Shown piece by piece: positions 55,509 through 64,000 of a stretch of 64,000 nt of DNA. Within the stretch, counting starts at the first letter, position 1, and each line of letters begins with the position of its first letter. The notes beneath the pieces were generated by a model. It ran no database searches, had not been told where the DNA came from, and was given only the letters and a program-made list of their open reading frames with translations. Location: positions 195,901,507-195,965,506 of the forward strand of contig CM060975.1 in NCBI GenBank assembly GCA_030765065.1, read 5' to 3'. The position numbers and the translations under genes were made by a program. This stretch comes from Deroplatys truncata. Its lineage: Eukaryota > Arthropoda > Insecta > Mantodea > Mantidae.

Positions 55509-58155
55509 AATAGTCTCTCTCCTCAACTGGAACGCTAATGGCCTTCGCAGTAAACGAGCTTCATTTCTCTCTTTCCTCACCATGCATAACGTAGACGTCG
55601 CCTGTATCGCGGAAACTCACTTTCTTCCCCAAGAACACTTTACTCTTCCTGGTTATCATATATATCGGCGCGATCGGGCATCTTTAACGGCCTCGTCTCC
55701 ACCACAGTGCCATCTTTCTGCCTGATTCCCCGGCATTAGAAGTTGTTGGTATTAAACTTCATTCTCCTGATGGCAACGATCTGGTCCTCCGCAGTGCCTA
55801 TAAACCTAATTTTAACCTCAACATCCCTTTTCTTTCCTTGCTTTTTCCCGATCGAGGTCGCACTCTTCTATTAGGCGATCTAAAGAGTAAGCATACCTCC
55901 TGGGGGTGTAGAGTTACTAACCCCAATGACCGTCGTCTTCAACAGTTTCTCAGCAGTTCTCTCTGCAATATTCTGGCTCCCTCTGATCCCACTTTTTATT
56001 CTAGCAATTCCAGGGTGTCTCCGGATATTCTTGACATTGGCATTTCTCTTTATATGAACTCTGTCCGAGCTGGATTCTGATCACTGCCCGGTTTTGGCTA
56101 CTTTCTCCCTTGCTCTAGACATCATTTCTTCGCTACCACGGCTCATTAATGGCTACGTGCGCTGGGATGATTTTCAAGAACGGCTGGATGCGGCTCTGGC
56201 AACCTCCTATCATATTGTCACTCCGGAAGATATTGATGCAGCGTTTCACCATTTTACTGATGCCATTCGTTCGTGTGTACGCTCTTCGACGGTTTCTTCT
56301 CAACTTCACTTTCCCTCTCAATTACCCCCCTTTCTTATTTCCCTCATTCACATGAAGAATCACATTCGACGTCGGGAACGGCAACCCTGGCTCCGCCGAA
56401 GATTAAATGGGCTTATACGCCATGTGAAATTGGAACTTGAACACCACCGCTTCCAAACCTTTCAACGCCACCTAGCCGTTCTTTCTCCAGATGACCACAT
56501 GTTATTGCAAACGACTCGTCGTATTCTTCAGAAGCCCACCGTTGTTTCTAGCCTTCATCATCACAATACACTTGTTACGTCTACTTCTGATAAATGTGAG
56601 GTTCTGGCTTCTCATTTCGAGCAAAAGTTTACTCCTCATCCTAGTCTTGATGTTCTTACTTCCCAATCTCTTCGTGGTGAACTTCATGCTTTTCAATCGC
56701 AATCCACTGTTCCTGTCCGACTGTCTTTTACCAGCCCTGGGGAGTTGTCGCATTTCATCTCCCGTCTTCCAAATAAGAAATCTCCCGGACATGATCTGAT
56801 TCCCAACATCGTATTGAAGAAACTCATCAAAAAGGCTCTGGCTTACATTTCTTCCAATATGAACGGTGCCTTACTTCTTGGCTATTTTCCGCCTCTTGGA
56901 AACTGGTTCACATTGTTGTTTTTCCTAAACCCAATAAGCTCCGGCATTTACCGTCCAGTTACCGTCCGATTAGTCTACTCCCCACCCTTTCCAAGCTCTT
57001 TGAGAAGGTTATTCATTGTCGTTTATCTCAGTTTGTCTTCCAGAACAATGTTATCCCGCCGTTTCAGTTTGGTTTTTGACCACGTCACTCTGCTACACAC
57101 CAACTACTTCGATTCACTCAAGCCGTTGTTCAAGGATTTGAGAATCGACAATATACACCGACCGTGTTCTTGGATGTCGCCCAGTCTTTTAATACAGTGT
57201 GGCATGAAGGCTTTCTGCTCAAACTATTTGTATAGGTCTTCCCCAACAATTGATAGACCTTGTTACTAGTTTTCTCTCGGATCGACAGTTCGTCGTCCGT
57301 GCAGGTGGCACATGCTCCTCACCGAAATCTATCCAGGCTGGTGTCCCTCAGGGTTCCATCTTGGCTCCCCTTCTGTTTAGTGTTTACACTTCGGATCTTC
57401 CGGATCTCGAGCTTGCAGACGTGGCGTTATTTGCCGACGACACAGTTCTTTATTACTCCCATCACGATCTTCCTACTGCTGTTGCTGCTCTGCAGGATTC
57501 CCTGACCTCTCTTATTCACTGGTGCTCTACCTGGCGCATTTCACTGAACCCCCACAAGACTGAGGCGAAAATTTTCTTTCTTCGTACCATTCGTTCACCT
57601 CCGTCCTTATATATCCATAACACCTGTATTTCTTGGTTACCTTCTCCTGTTCCAGTTAAGTATCTTGGAGTATTATTCGACACCACCCTTACCTGGCGCC
57701 CACATATCAATCGTACTGTTCACCTTGCTTCATCCAGGCTTTCTCAGTTCTATCCGCTACTTAACAGACGTACCTCTCTTGGACTTGATTCCTGTCTCTT
57801 GCTTTACCGTTCCCTCATTCGCCCTGTCCTGACATACGCTGCTCCTGTCTGGGGTGGAGCTTGCAAATCCCACCTACATCGTTTGCAAGTGGTTCAGAAC
57901 AAGGTGCTGCGGCTCGCTACTAATGCTCCCTGGTTCGTGCGCAACCATCAACTACACCAAGAATTCGGCCTTCTCCCTCTACAGCAGTTCATCCGCCTCA
58001 CCGCACGCCGTTTCTTCTTCCGCCTACAGGAAGTTCCTGGAGCTGTGGAGTATCATCTAGGCGTCAGAACGCGCCGGCCAACGCGCTTCAGAAAACGCCA
58101 TCCTCAAGATCTTTTACTCAGTTCCACCTCAAGCTCCGAAGACTCTGATCTTTAG
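55509..58155 (+). pseudogene. Jockey ORF2 (endonuclease and reverse transcriptase), frameshifted
   Basis: The APE-type endonuclease begins LLNWNANGLRSKRASFL and has IAETHF (catalytic Glu). After frame changes it continues GDLKSKHTSWGC, NPNDRRL and SDHCPVLATF. The linker leads to LSHFISRLPNKKSPGHDLIP (RT block 1). A frame change near 56900 gives SSYRPISLLPTLSKLFEKV, then FLDVAQSFNTVWHEGFLLKL and the long last frame from 57250: GVPQGSILAPLLFSVYTSDL, FADDTVLYYS (catalytic Asp pair), YLGVLFDTTLTW and YRSLIRPVLTYAAPVWG. It stops at 58155 after SSSEDSDL, with no RNase H. It would nick target DNA and prime reverse transcription from the nick. At least four frame changes and several stops disable it. 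No start Met is clear. Confidence 0.92.
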
Positions 58156-58358
58156 TTTCATACGGACTGATCCGTTGTGCTGTTGCATGGTATCTGTGAT
58201 CTATTGTGCTATTTTCACTTTTATTAGACTTCTTGTAGTTATGTTCGAGGAGCTACGTTGATGTTGCCAACCTCTACGCCTTTATAGCTGTTCCGTACTA
58301 TGTATTGTTCTCCCAGGTCTGTAAAGGATTGTTGCTGATCGATCTTTTAAAATAAAAA

Positions 58359-58370
58359 AAGTGCTTCCTG
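58359..58370 (+). repeat. target-site duplication, right
   Basis: AAGTGCTTCCTG directly after the A-rich tail. Confidence 0.93.
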
Positions 58371-58397
58371 ACTGATATCGGCGATTTAGAGTCCTGA

Positions 58398-58859
58398 AGA
58401 CCACACATACAACGACGCAGGTAAGACTAACACAATGAAGTAGCGGGCAAACGCTGCAGTTGTTCCAAACAACTCTAAATATATGAAAATTAAATAAAGA
58501 AACTTGAATATTTTCTGTGCCTACTTTTCCTTAGCAGAAACGTTGTGTTCACAAGTGACTCTCTGATCTACAGGTGCATTTACTCAACGTAATGCTTTTA
58601 TCCTAGTTTACAGATGACATTATAATTATAATCTATGACAGAAGCTTCAATGAGTCTAATTCCGTTTTTCTTTTTCGTCTGTAATTGGGGAGCTACACAC
58701 ATTATCAAACGCAGTGTTTACGCTCGATATTTTCCTCCGTTGCTTCGATTTTTTTGTTGTTGATATCCAATTGCTGTGATTAACACTTAACTCCAATCTG
58801 AATAACCAATTCATAATACGATACTTTTTTTAATATGTTGGGAGCATACTGACCTGTAT
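58398..58859. other. no recognised feature
   Basis: Possible 3' untranslated sequence of the interrupted exon. AATAAA occurs at about 58493. GACGCAGGTAAG near 58415 resembles a donor site. Confidence 0.4.
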
Positions 58860-59440
58860 AAAAGGTGGCTCATAGGATAGGACTAGGTAAAGGAGTAGTC
58901 ACCTAGCACCTCAACCCCAATGAATCCCTTGTGCTTACACCCCCGGGAGAAACGGATGAGGTGAGGGAACCACAGGAGACGTACGGGCTGCGTAGTTGGC
59001 CGGCACAAGACGACAGACGCGCAGATTTCTCTAACAGTTTCAGGCTTGACCACCCGGCCACCGGAGGGTCGCTCGGAGACGTCCCTCTAGTGGGACTGGG
59101 GAAATACGCTCAGCAGTGGAGGTTCTACAGGTTTACTCTAGCAGAGCCGAGAAGAAGTTCCAAATCGCAAGCCTCTGCGCCATCTGATCGACACCGATCA
59201 AACCAAACCACAGCCTCCGAGTCAACCTGAAACATGAAAGGAAAATTAAATTAGAGGAAATAGGGGAGAGATGAAATCCGTGGTAGAATACACCGCTCCA
59301 GCATTCGGCTTTGTCAACCAGGGAAGACTACGAAAATTCCATGATCAGAGTGGGTGGACACGGGGAATCGAACCCGTGACCTCCTGAATGCGAACCACAC
59401 ATGTTATCGCGGAGTCATCTCGCTCCGTAAAGGTGACCCA
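58860..59440 (-). mobile_element. long tRNA-headed SINE (family A), minus-strand copy
   Basis: The minus-strand head GCGAGATGACTCCGCGATAA and B box CACGGGTTCGATTCCCCGTG are at 59433-59365. The core CCACTCTGATCATGG and GCCGAATGCTGGAGCGGT follows, then a body with CAGGTTGACTCGGAGG and GATGGCGCAGAGGCTTGCGA shared with 60660-61080. The full unit is about 0.55 kb, long for a SINE. Confidence 0.85.
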
Positions 59441-59748
59441 AAATGGAAGGCAGCTGTTTATAATGGTACTGAAAAATCTAGCCTCACCGTCTGCCAACAT
59501 GACCTCTCTCTGCATAATAAAATTCAGTCCCTGCATTGGCACGGTACTTTACCTCCCCAGAAATATGGCGAAGAGTAACATTACAAGCTAGTTGTCCATG
59601 TTATCACTAGCGGAGTACCGTTAAAGCAATGCTTCGTTGAATTCGGCGCAAAAATAACATGTAATATAATAAAAATGTAAATTGAAGACGTAATTTCAGA
59701 ACCTTTTCATTTTTATTTCTTTATCACATGCTACACTGCCATTTTTTT
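59441..59748. other. no recognised feature
   Basis: Spacer between SINE and family X copy. Confidence 0.45.
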
Positions 59749-60540
59749 GCTTTCTCTACCATGTATATTGTAGGTAGAGAAGGTATCGCATTCCACCCAA
59801 AAATTTGGTATCGAGATTTCACCGGCAATACATGTTTTGAGGCCCCTGAATACAAGAAAGCATGTCTGTCTGTATGCCTGTGAACAGCATAACTCAAAAA
59901 CGAAAAGTCAGTTAAGTACCAAACTTGGTATTTAATTCAGTATCTTGCAAGGATACGACACGAAGATTTTCAAGAAAATCACCCCACCCCAACTAACGTT
60001 TACATGGAACATTTTCGAAATTTTTGATTTTCTAAAAAATGACTAACAATTTTTATTAAAATACCACATGTTAAGGATATTTACATGGCAAATAAAATGT
60101 ACATCTTGAATTGTCTAGAAATAGCCTGTGAAATCCTTTTTAATCGGAAGAAATGTTGTATAATCTGGTATAACTAGTAAACGTTAAACGATAGGCGTAA
60201 ACTTACTACTCAAAAAAGTAGATCTCTATAAAACACAATTTATTTCAAATAAGTCTTTTGTGTGATATAAGCCATTTCTGAGATACCCGCCATTAATGGT
60301 TCGAATTGTTCATTACTTGATTATTCTCTTAAAGTCCTGTCAACATTCAGTTGTTTCTCGCGATTGCATGGAAACACTGTGGAATTTTACGGCCAGCGTA
60401 TAGCGTCCAGTTCTTAAACATTTGACTATCGCGTTCTCTTTGCGTCTATAACGAAATGTGTAATGTAGCTATTTCTGCAAAGATTTATTTGGATTAAAAT
60501 GTAATAGGTAGAAAAATAAGCTTTAGTAAGAATAGCTTGT
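59749..60540 (-). mobile_element. family X copy (older), right end missing
   Basis: GCTTTCTCTACCATGTATAT start and family interior through AAGCTTTAGTAAGAATAGCT. The terminal GTAGAGAAAGT segment is lost. Confidence 0.87.
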
Positions 60541-60659
60541 TTGTTCACAATCTATTTTATAAATATTCTGCGCATCCTTTCTCTCTGTGGGTCACTCAGG
60601 TGCCTCAACTGCATAATACGTTCCCTTACTCGACTGGTAAACGACCCTTCTTCGGGCAG

Positions 60660-61080
60660 GTCGGCCGAGAGAGATGGCTCCACGGTAACGTGCGAGGCTC
60701 GCATTTGGGAGGTCGCGGATTCAATTCCCGGTGGGCACCCACTCTGAAAAATCCACTATGGGTTTTTTTGTGGCTTTCCCTGGCTAACAAAGACGAATGC
60801 TGGAATGGTGTATTCTACCACCGCTCTCTCCCATTTCTTCTCATTTCATTTCCCTTTCATGTTTCAGGTTGACTCCGAGTTGTGGTTCGGTCGGTGTCGG
60901 GCAGTTGGCGCAGGGGCTTGCGCTTTGGAAATGTTTCTCTTGTCCCACTGGTGGGACGACTCTGAGTTCAGTCCAGTCTGGCAGGTCGGGAAACTCTGCA
61001 ATAACCCCCTGTGTCTCTCTCCCCCTCATCCTAAACAAAGCCCTGGCCCATGGCTGTGTTTATGTTTACAAAATTGCTAA
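60660..61080 (+). mobile_element. long tRNA-headed SINE (family A), plus-strand copy
   Basis: GGCCGAGAGAGATGGCTCCA (A box), GGTCGCGGATTCAATTCCCG (B box), CACCCACTCTG, GGCTTTCCCTGGC and GACGAATGCTGGAATGGT, then CAGGTTGACTCCGAG and TTGGCGCAGGGGCTTGCG shared with the 58860-59440 copy. Confidence 0.85.
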
Positions 61081-61270
61081 CTGACTTCTCATACAATTCC
61101 CGTCCTTGCACTGCACGTGTTGTGCCATTAGCCAATTACTTCTGCGCAATCCTTCATGTTTAACACTTCAACAAAAATCTTCGTTCTGTACTAAGCTTTC
61201 CCGTTCTGTTAATTTCATGCTATTCATCTGTGCCACAGAAGTGAAGGCTTAGTTGCTATTAATCCAGATG

Positions 61271-62816
61271 CACACTGGTGTGCAAAACCTAAGGACGAAA
61301 GTAATCTTCGCATGCTGTGACACTACCAAGTAACATAGCTCGATGAAACTTGAATCATACATAGAGGGAACTGCTACGGTATGCTTCAGTAGGCAACTAA
61401 ACGAAATATGCAATGAGACGTACAGAAATGCCACTTTTATTCATAGACCATAAGCTGCACTAAAGTCAATACGACATATGATGGCTCTCTAGATTTACAG
61501 AAACAGATACATGGTGTTTAAAGGGTGTATGATCACTACGGATAGCAATGCATGCTCTGCATCGTGCTCCCATGCTGGCCACAAGGTTGGTAAGCAGTTC
61601 TTGTGGTAGGGCGTTCATTCCTCCACCGCGGAACACCGTTGACAACTGTTGGATGGTCGTTGGTGCATGTGGATGTGCTGCAACGTGTCTCCCCAAAGCA
61701 TCCACACGTGTTCGATGGGATTTAAATCGGGGGAACGGGCAGGCCAGTCCATTCGACGAATATCCTTTCGTTCCAGGAGATCCTCCACCTGCGCTGTTCG
61801 ATACGGTCGCGCATTGTTATCCATAAAAATGAAGTCAGGGCCGACTGCACCCCTGAAAAGACGTACATGGGGAAGGAGTACAGTATCACAATAACGTTGA
61901 CCAGTGAGCGTACCATGTTCAAAGATTTGGAGATCGGTGCGTCCATGCAACATTATGCCTCCCCCAAAACCATAATACCCGGACCACCAAAACGATCATG
62001 TTCAAGGATGTTCCTGGATTCATTACGTGTTCCCACCTCTCGCCAGACGAGGGTACGTCGAGAATCGCTACTTAGACTGAATTTGCACTCATCCGAGAAG
62101 ACTACGCGACCCCATTCCTCGTTGGTCCAATTTTGATGCTCTTGGGACCATCGCAAAAGATGCCGCCGATGTGCGGATGTCAATGGAACACATTGTTCTG
62201 GCCATCGGGCAAAGATACCACCTCTGTGTAGTCGCCGTGCCACTGTGTATCGTGAGATTGCGTGCCTAGCTGTCCTGTTAAATGTCGTTGCAATTGCATC
62301 CGCTGTTTGGCGTGAATCCCTTCTTGCCTGTTGCACGATGTAGTGGTCATCTGCTGCTGTAGTTGAGCGTGGTCGACCACCACCTCTCCCTGGGCAGCAG
62401 GCATGTGGTTTGGAAGGTTCCCCATGCACGTGAAACAATGTTGTGAGCAATTCCAAACTCCTGAGCAACACTCGTCACATTTCGCCCTTCTTCCAGTTTC
62501 CCGATGATTCTTCACCGTCTGTAGTCATCCAAATGGTGTTTACGGGCCATGTTGCAATGAAGAACACCATTAAAGTGCACCGTAACAGCTCGCTAATTGC
62601 CACACACTGTCTAGTCTTGTTTCGTCAACTGCCCCGTGTTGCTGGACCAGACGCTTTTGGCACTATAGGCTCGCTACACTCACGCCATGTGACGTTCAGC
62701 TTTCTGTGTACGTGTGAGAGACCTCTGGTAACATGCTCCCGCACCTTCATCTACTTCCCCAAATAGTTCATTTGTTATGGTACTTCACCCATCTCGACCT
62801 TAGGTTTTGCGCACCA

Positions 62817-62822
<6 letters not shown>
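61271..62822 (-). mobile_element. Tc1-like DNA transposon
   Basis: Inverted termini CACTGGTGTGCAAAACCTAA (61273 onward) and its reverse complement TTAGGTTTTGCGCACCAGTG (62800-62819) enclose a 1.5 kb element with one DD34E transposase gene on the minus strand. The right end passes directly into a TG microsatellite, which hides the TA duplication. Confidence 0.9.
61466..62551 (-). pseudogene. Tc1-like DD34E transposase, frameshifted
   Basis: The ATG at 62551 starts MARKHHLDDYRR, with a TGA at codon 13 and then RIIGKLEEGRNVTSVAQEFG (paired-like helix-turn-helix). A frame change at about 62400 is followed by GRGGGRPRSTTAADDHYIVQ (GRPR AT-hook-like motif). The catalytic core has GRVVFSDECKFSL (first Asp), then, after a shift at about 61950, FIFMDNNARPYRTAQ (second Asp) and ARSPDLNPIEHVW (Glu, 34 residues later in this family). 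The last shift at about 61705 leads to LGRHVAAHPHAPTTIQQL and CRACIAIRSDHTPF. All three catalytic residues are kept, so decay is recent relative to the other DNA transposons here. Confidence 0.93.

Positions 62823-62852
<30 letters not shown>
62816..62852. repeat. TG/CG microsatellite at the Tc1 terminus
   Basis: GTGTGTG units continue the last bases of the right inverted repeat, then GCGCGCGTGTG. Confidence 0.92.
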
Positions 62853-62854
<2 letters not shown>

Positions 62855-63088
62855 ATATGTTTAATCAATCTATCGTTTAATCCATTCATCCTTCTGTCCG
62901 TCCACCAGTGGCCCACACAAGACGTCCTGAGATGAAGTTAGTTTATATCGCATAACGCGGAAGCCGTAAAAGGTTTGCCTAAGCAGAGCTGCAAAGGGGA
63001 CTCCATACCGATAGAGAGGAGACCCTAAATGAAAGACCAATGCATGAACGTGAACACTAACGGCTATTACTGGTTCCAAAAACTCATT
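62853..63088. other. no recognised feature
   Basis: A spacer. GATTTAAT-type and mixed sequence with no domain. Confidence 0.45.
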
Positions 63089-63290
63089 CAGTAGAGAAAC
63101 TACCTACTATATGAGGTGTTCTGTGTTCGATTCCCGGCTAGGCTCCAGAAAGTTCTCTTTAAACAAAAGCATTTCACTGTATGCTCAGGGTCTGGCGTTT
63201 GAATATGTGTGTTATCGGTTACTTAATAACCAATTTACCATTTACAAGATTTCAGGATTGCCGCTTGATGAAAACCCGAGTACACGTGTT
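63089..63290 (+). mobile_element. tRNA-derived SINE (family C, copy 2)
   Basis: TTCAGTAGAGAAACTACCTA is a damaged A-box head and GTGTTCGATTCCCGGC the B box. The body (CTTTAAACAAAAGC, CTGTATGCTCAGGG, TTATCGGTTACTTAATAACC, CAGGATTGC) matches the copy at 17210-17420. Confidence 0.78.
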
Positions 63291-63299
63291 AAGTCATCT

Positions 63300-63553
63300 A
63301 CTTTCATGACAGATAATCTAGAAGCAGTAAAACTACATGGCATCAATTGGTACCGCAAATTAGCACAATTAAATAAAATTCTATTTTCATTATATTTGCG
63401 TACCTTGAAGCAGTAACGATGGTCATCAATTCTGATGTAGTTTACTTTACCTGCTTCTGATGTTGTTATCTCATAGCTCTTTCTGTACTCTTGCGCCATG
63501 TGATCCAGTAACAAAGCTATGAGTACTTTCTTAGGGTATGCGTGGATGTATTG
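63300..63553 (-). other. possible FLYWCH-like or splice-bounded coding fragment
   Basis: A minus-strand frame open from 63592 reads PKKVLIALLLDHMAQEYRK, SYEITTSEAGKVNYIRIDDH and RYCFKVRKYNENRILFNC, with another Cys nine residues on (C-x9-C), then SFTASRL. I-x-x-x-D-H-R-Y-x-x...C...C is compatible with a FLYWCH-type zinc finger, often attached to MULE-like transposases, though the tryptophan is absent. Alternatively TTTAAACAG at 63554 and AAG|GTACGC at 63405 could bound a 149-nt exon. The frame runs into SINE family C at its end. Function not assigned. Confidence 0.35.
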
Positions 63554-64000
63554 CGAAGGACAACACCTGTTTAAATTGACTGAGAAATGCAATGTAATCT
63601 AATACTTGAGCTACTGAAGTGAGTTGCCGAGCGTTTGTGGACAAAGAATGGAACTGATTATGAATCGCAGCACTCGAAACTTTAAGAACTGACTTATTAT
63701 ACCTGCTAACTTCTGCAGTATAAAAGTTACAGCTGGAAATAACTGTTTGCATAATAAAAGAAACTAGTAGCGTAATCTGCTGCGAATCGCTAAAATGCTT
63801 ATCGGCGGGACCTCTCCCATAGCCGCGAAATCTTACTCACACAAGCGGTCACTAAGCGCTTAAAATATCACACGAGCAATACGTACCGTTGACGGTACCA
63901 GAAAGAGTATGTATGCAAACTGTGTGCACGACTGTAAGTACCAGTACCGTTACCAGAGAGAGGGTAACTCTGTGATCTAAAATTGCACGGCTTTATTACT
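63554..64000. other. no recognised feature
   Basis: A 73-codon minus-strand frame (63531-63752) has no known domain. GGTACC-rich short repeats (ACCGTTGACGGTACC, CAGTACCGTTACC) lie at 63880-63955. Confidence 0.4.

Larger units (their letters stand above)
53776..58358 (+). mobile_element. Jockey-clade non-LTR retrotransposon, full length but dead
   Basis: A 4.6 kb insertion bounded by a 12-bp direct repeat, with a 3' AATAAAAAA tail, a 5' untranslated region, a Gag-like ORF1 with three zinc knuckles and ORF2 with endonuclease and reverse transcriptase but no RNase H. This gene set and the motifs fit the Jockey clade. Both ORFs carry frameshifts. The intact 5' end and perfect duplication argue for fairly recent insertion. 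Confidence 0.93.
53728..58397 (+). other. candidate terminal exon interrupted by the Jockey insertion
   Basis: After GGGGATTTCAG, the frame at 53728-53775 reads ADSPTIDPEIDKKCFL. If the 53776-58358 element and one 12-bp target duplication are removed, it continues at 58371 with TDIGDLES and a stop at 58395-58397. An open frame running through the empty site supports a former exon, but 24 codons is short enough to be chance. Host gene identity is unknown. Confidence 0.35.

Noticed and set aside
56502-56792. 96-codon minus-strand frame
   Set aside because: Antisense shadow of Jockey ORF2.
60537-61084. Several 90-110-codon frames
   Set aside because: They lie in the long family A SINE, and the peptides show no domain.
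61548-62136. Three plus-strand frames of 81-92 codons
   Set aside because: Antisense of the Tc1 transposase, whose minus-strand motifs are clear.

Overview
This is eukaryotic, AT-rich, extremely repeat-rich DNA. The transposon mix (Jockey and RTE-like non-LTR elements, hAT, Tc1, DUF4817-type and pogo-like transposases, a Crypton-like tyrosine recombinase, several tRNA-derived SINEs), the spliced exon signals and the absence of operons point to a large insect genome, perhaps a polyneopteran such as a cockroach, termite or relative. The species cannot be fixed from the sequence. No complete, intact host gene was recognised. Nearly every recognisable coding stretch is a decayed mobile element.

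The dominant component is one non-autonomous family, here called family X. About 21 full, truncated or fragmentary copies cover roughly 15 kb. Complete copies are about 0.9 kb, start TCTGATGTGTTACA, carry an inverted pair ACTTTCTCTAC/GTAGAGAAAGT, hold a central CA-rich microsatellite, and end in a small palindrome followed by GTAGAGAAAGT. They lie in runs of A (T on the other strand). Two cases of one copy nested inside another show the insertion point directly. This architecture resembles Helentron-associated elements (HINE/DINE-like), which is my inference. Strand for family X is given with TCTGATG... as the 5' end.

Layout. 0-11 kb: AT-rich DNA with a non-LTR tail, hAT zinc-finger and dimerisation fragments, a 1.5 kb long-TIR DNA transposon (3991-5477), a SINE, two tandem X copies and a pogo-like DDE fragment. 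11.4-15.6 kb: a young non-autonomous LTR retrotransposon (two ~1.03 kb LTRs, less than 1% different) on the minus strand, with one coiled-coil Gag-like ORF. 15.9-16.6 kb: the best host-gene candidate, two well-spliced minus-strand exons of a putative secreted protein. 17-30.7 kb: mostly family X, plus a conserved repetitive protein gene (22.1 kb) and an RTE-like RT remnant (27.9-28.4 kb). 30.7-31.8 kb: a broken Crypton-like tyrosine recombinase. 32.9-34.3 kb: a broken DUF7869-type gene. 34.4-39 kb: X copies, SINEs and an RNase H remnant. 39.9-42.7 kb and 46.9-48.2 kb: two DUF4817-type transposons. 53.8-58.4 kb: a Jockey-type element with a 12-bp target duplication that interrupts a short open frame. 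58.9-62.8 kb: long SINEs, an X copy and a Tc1 element. The end holds another SINE and a possible FLYWCH-like fragment.

There is no shared pathway here. The organising theme is repeated rounds of nested transposition into poly-A/T tracts and into older elements, around a few possible exons of minus-strand host genes.
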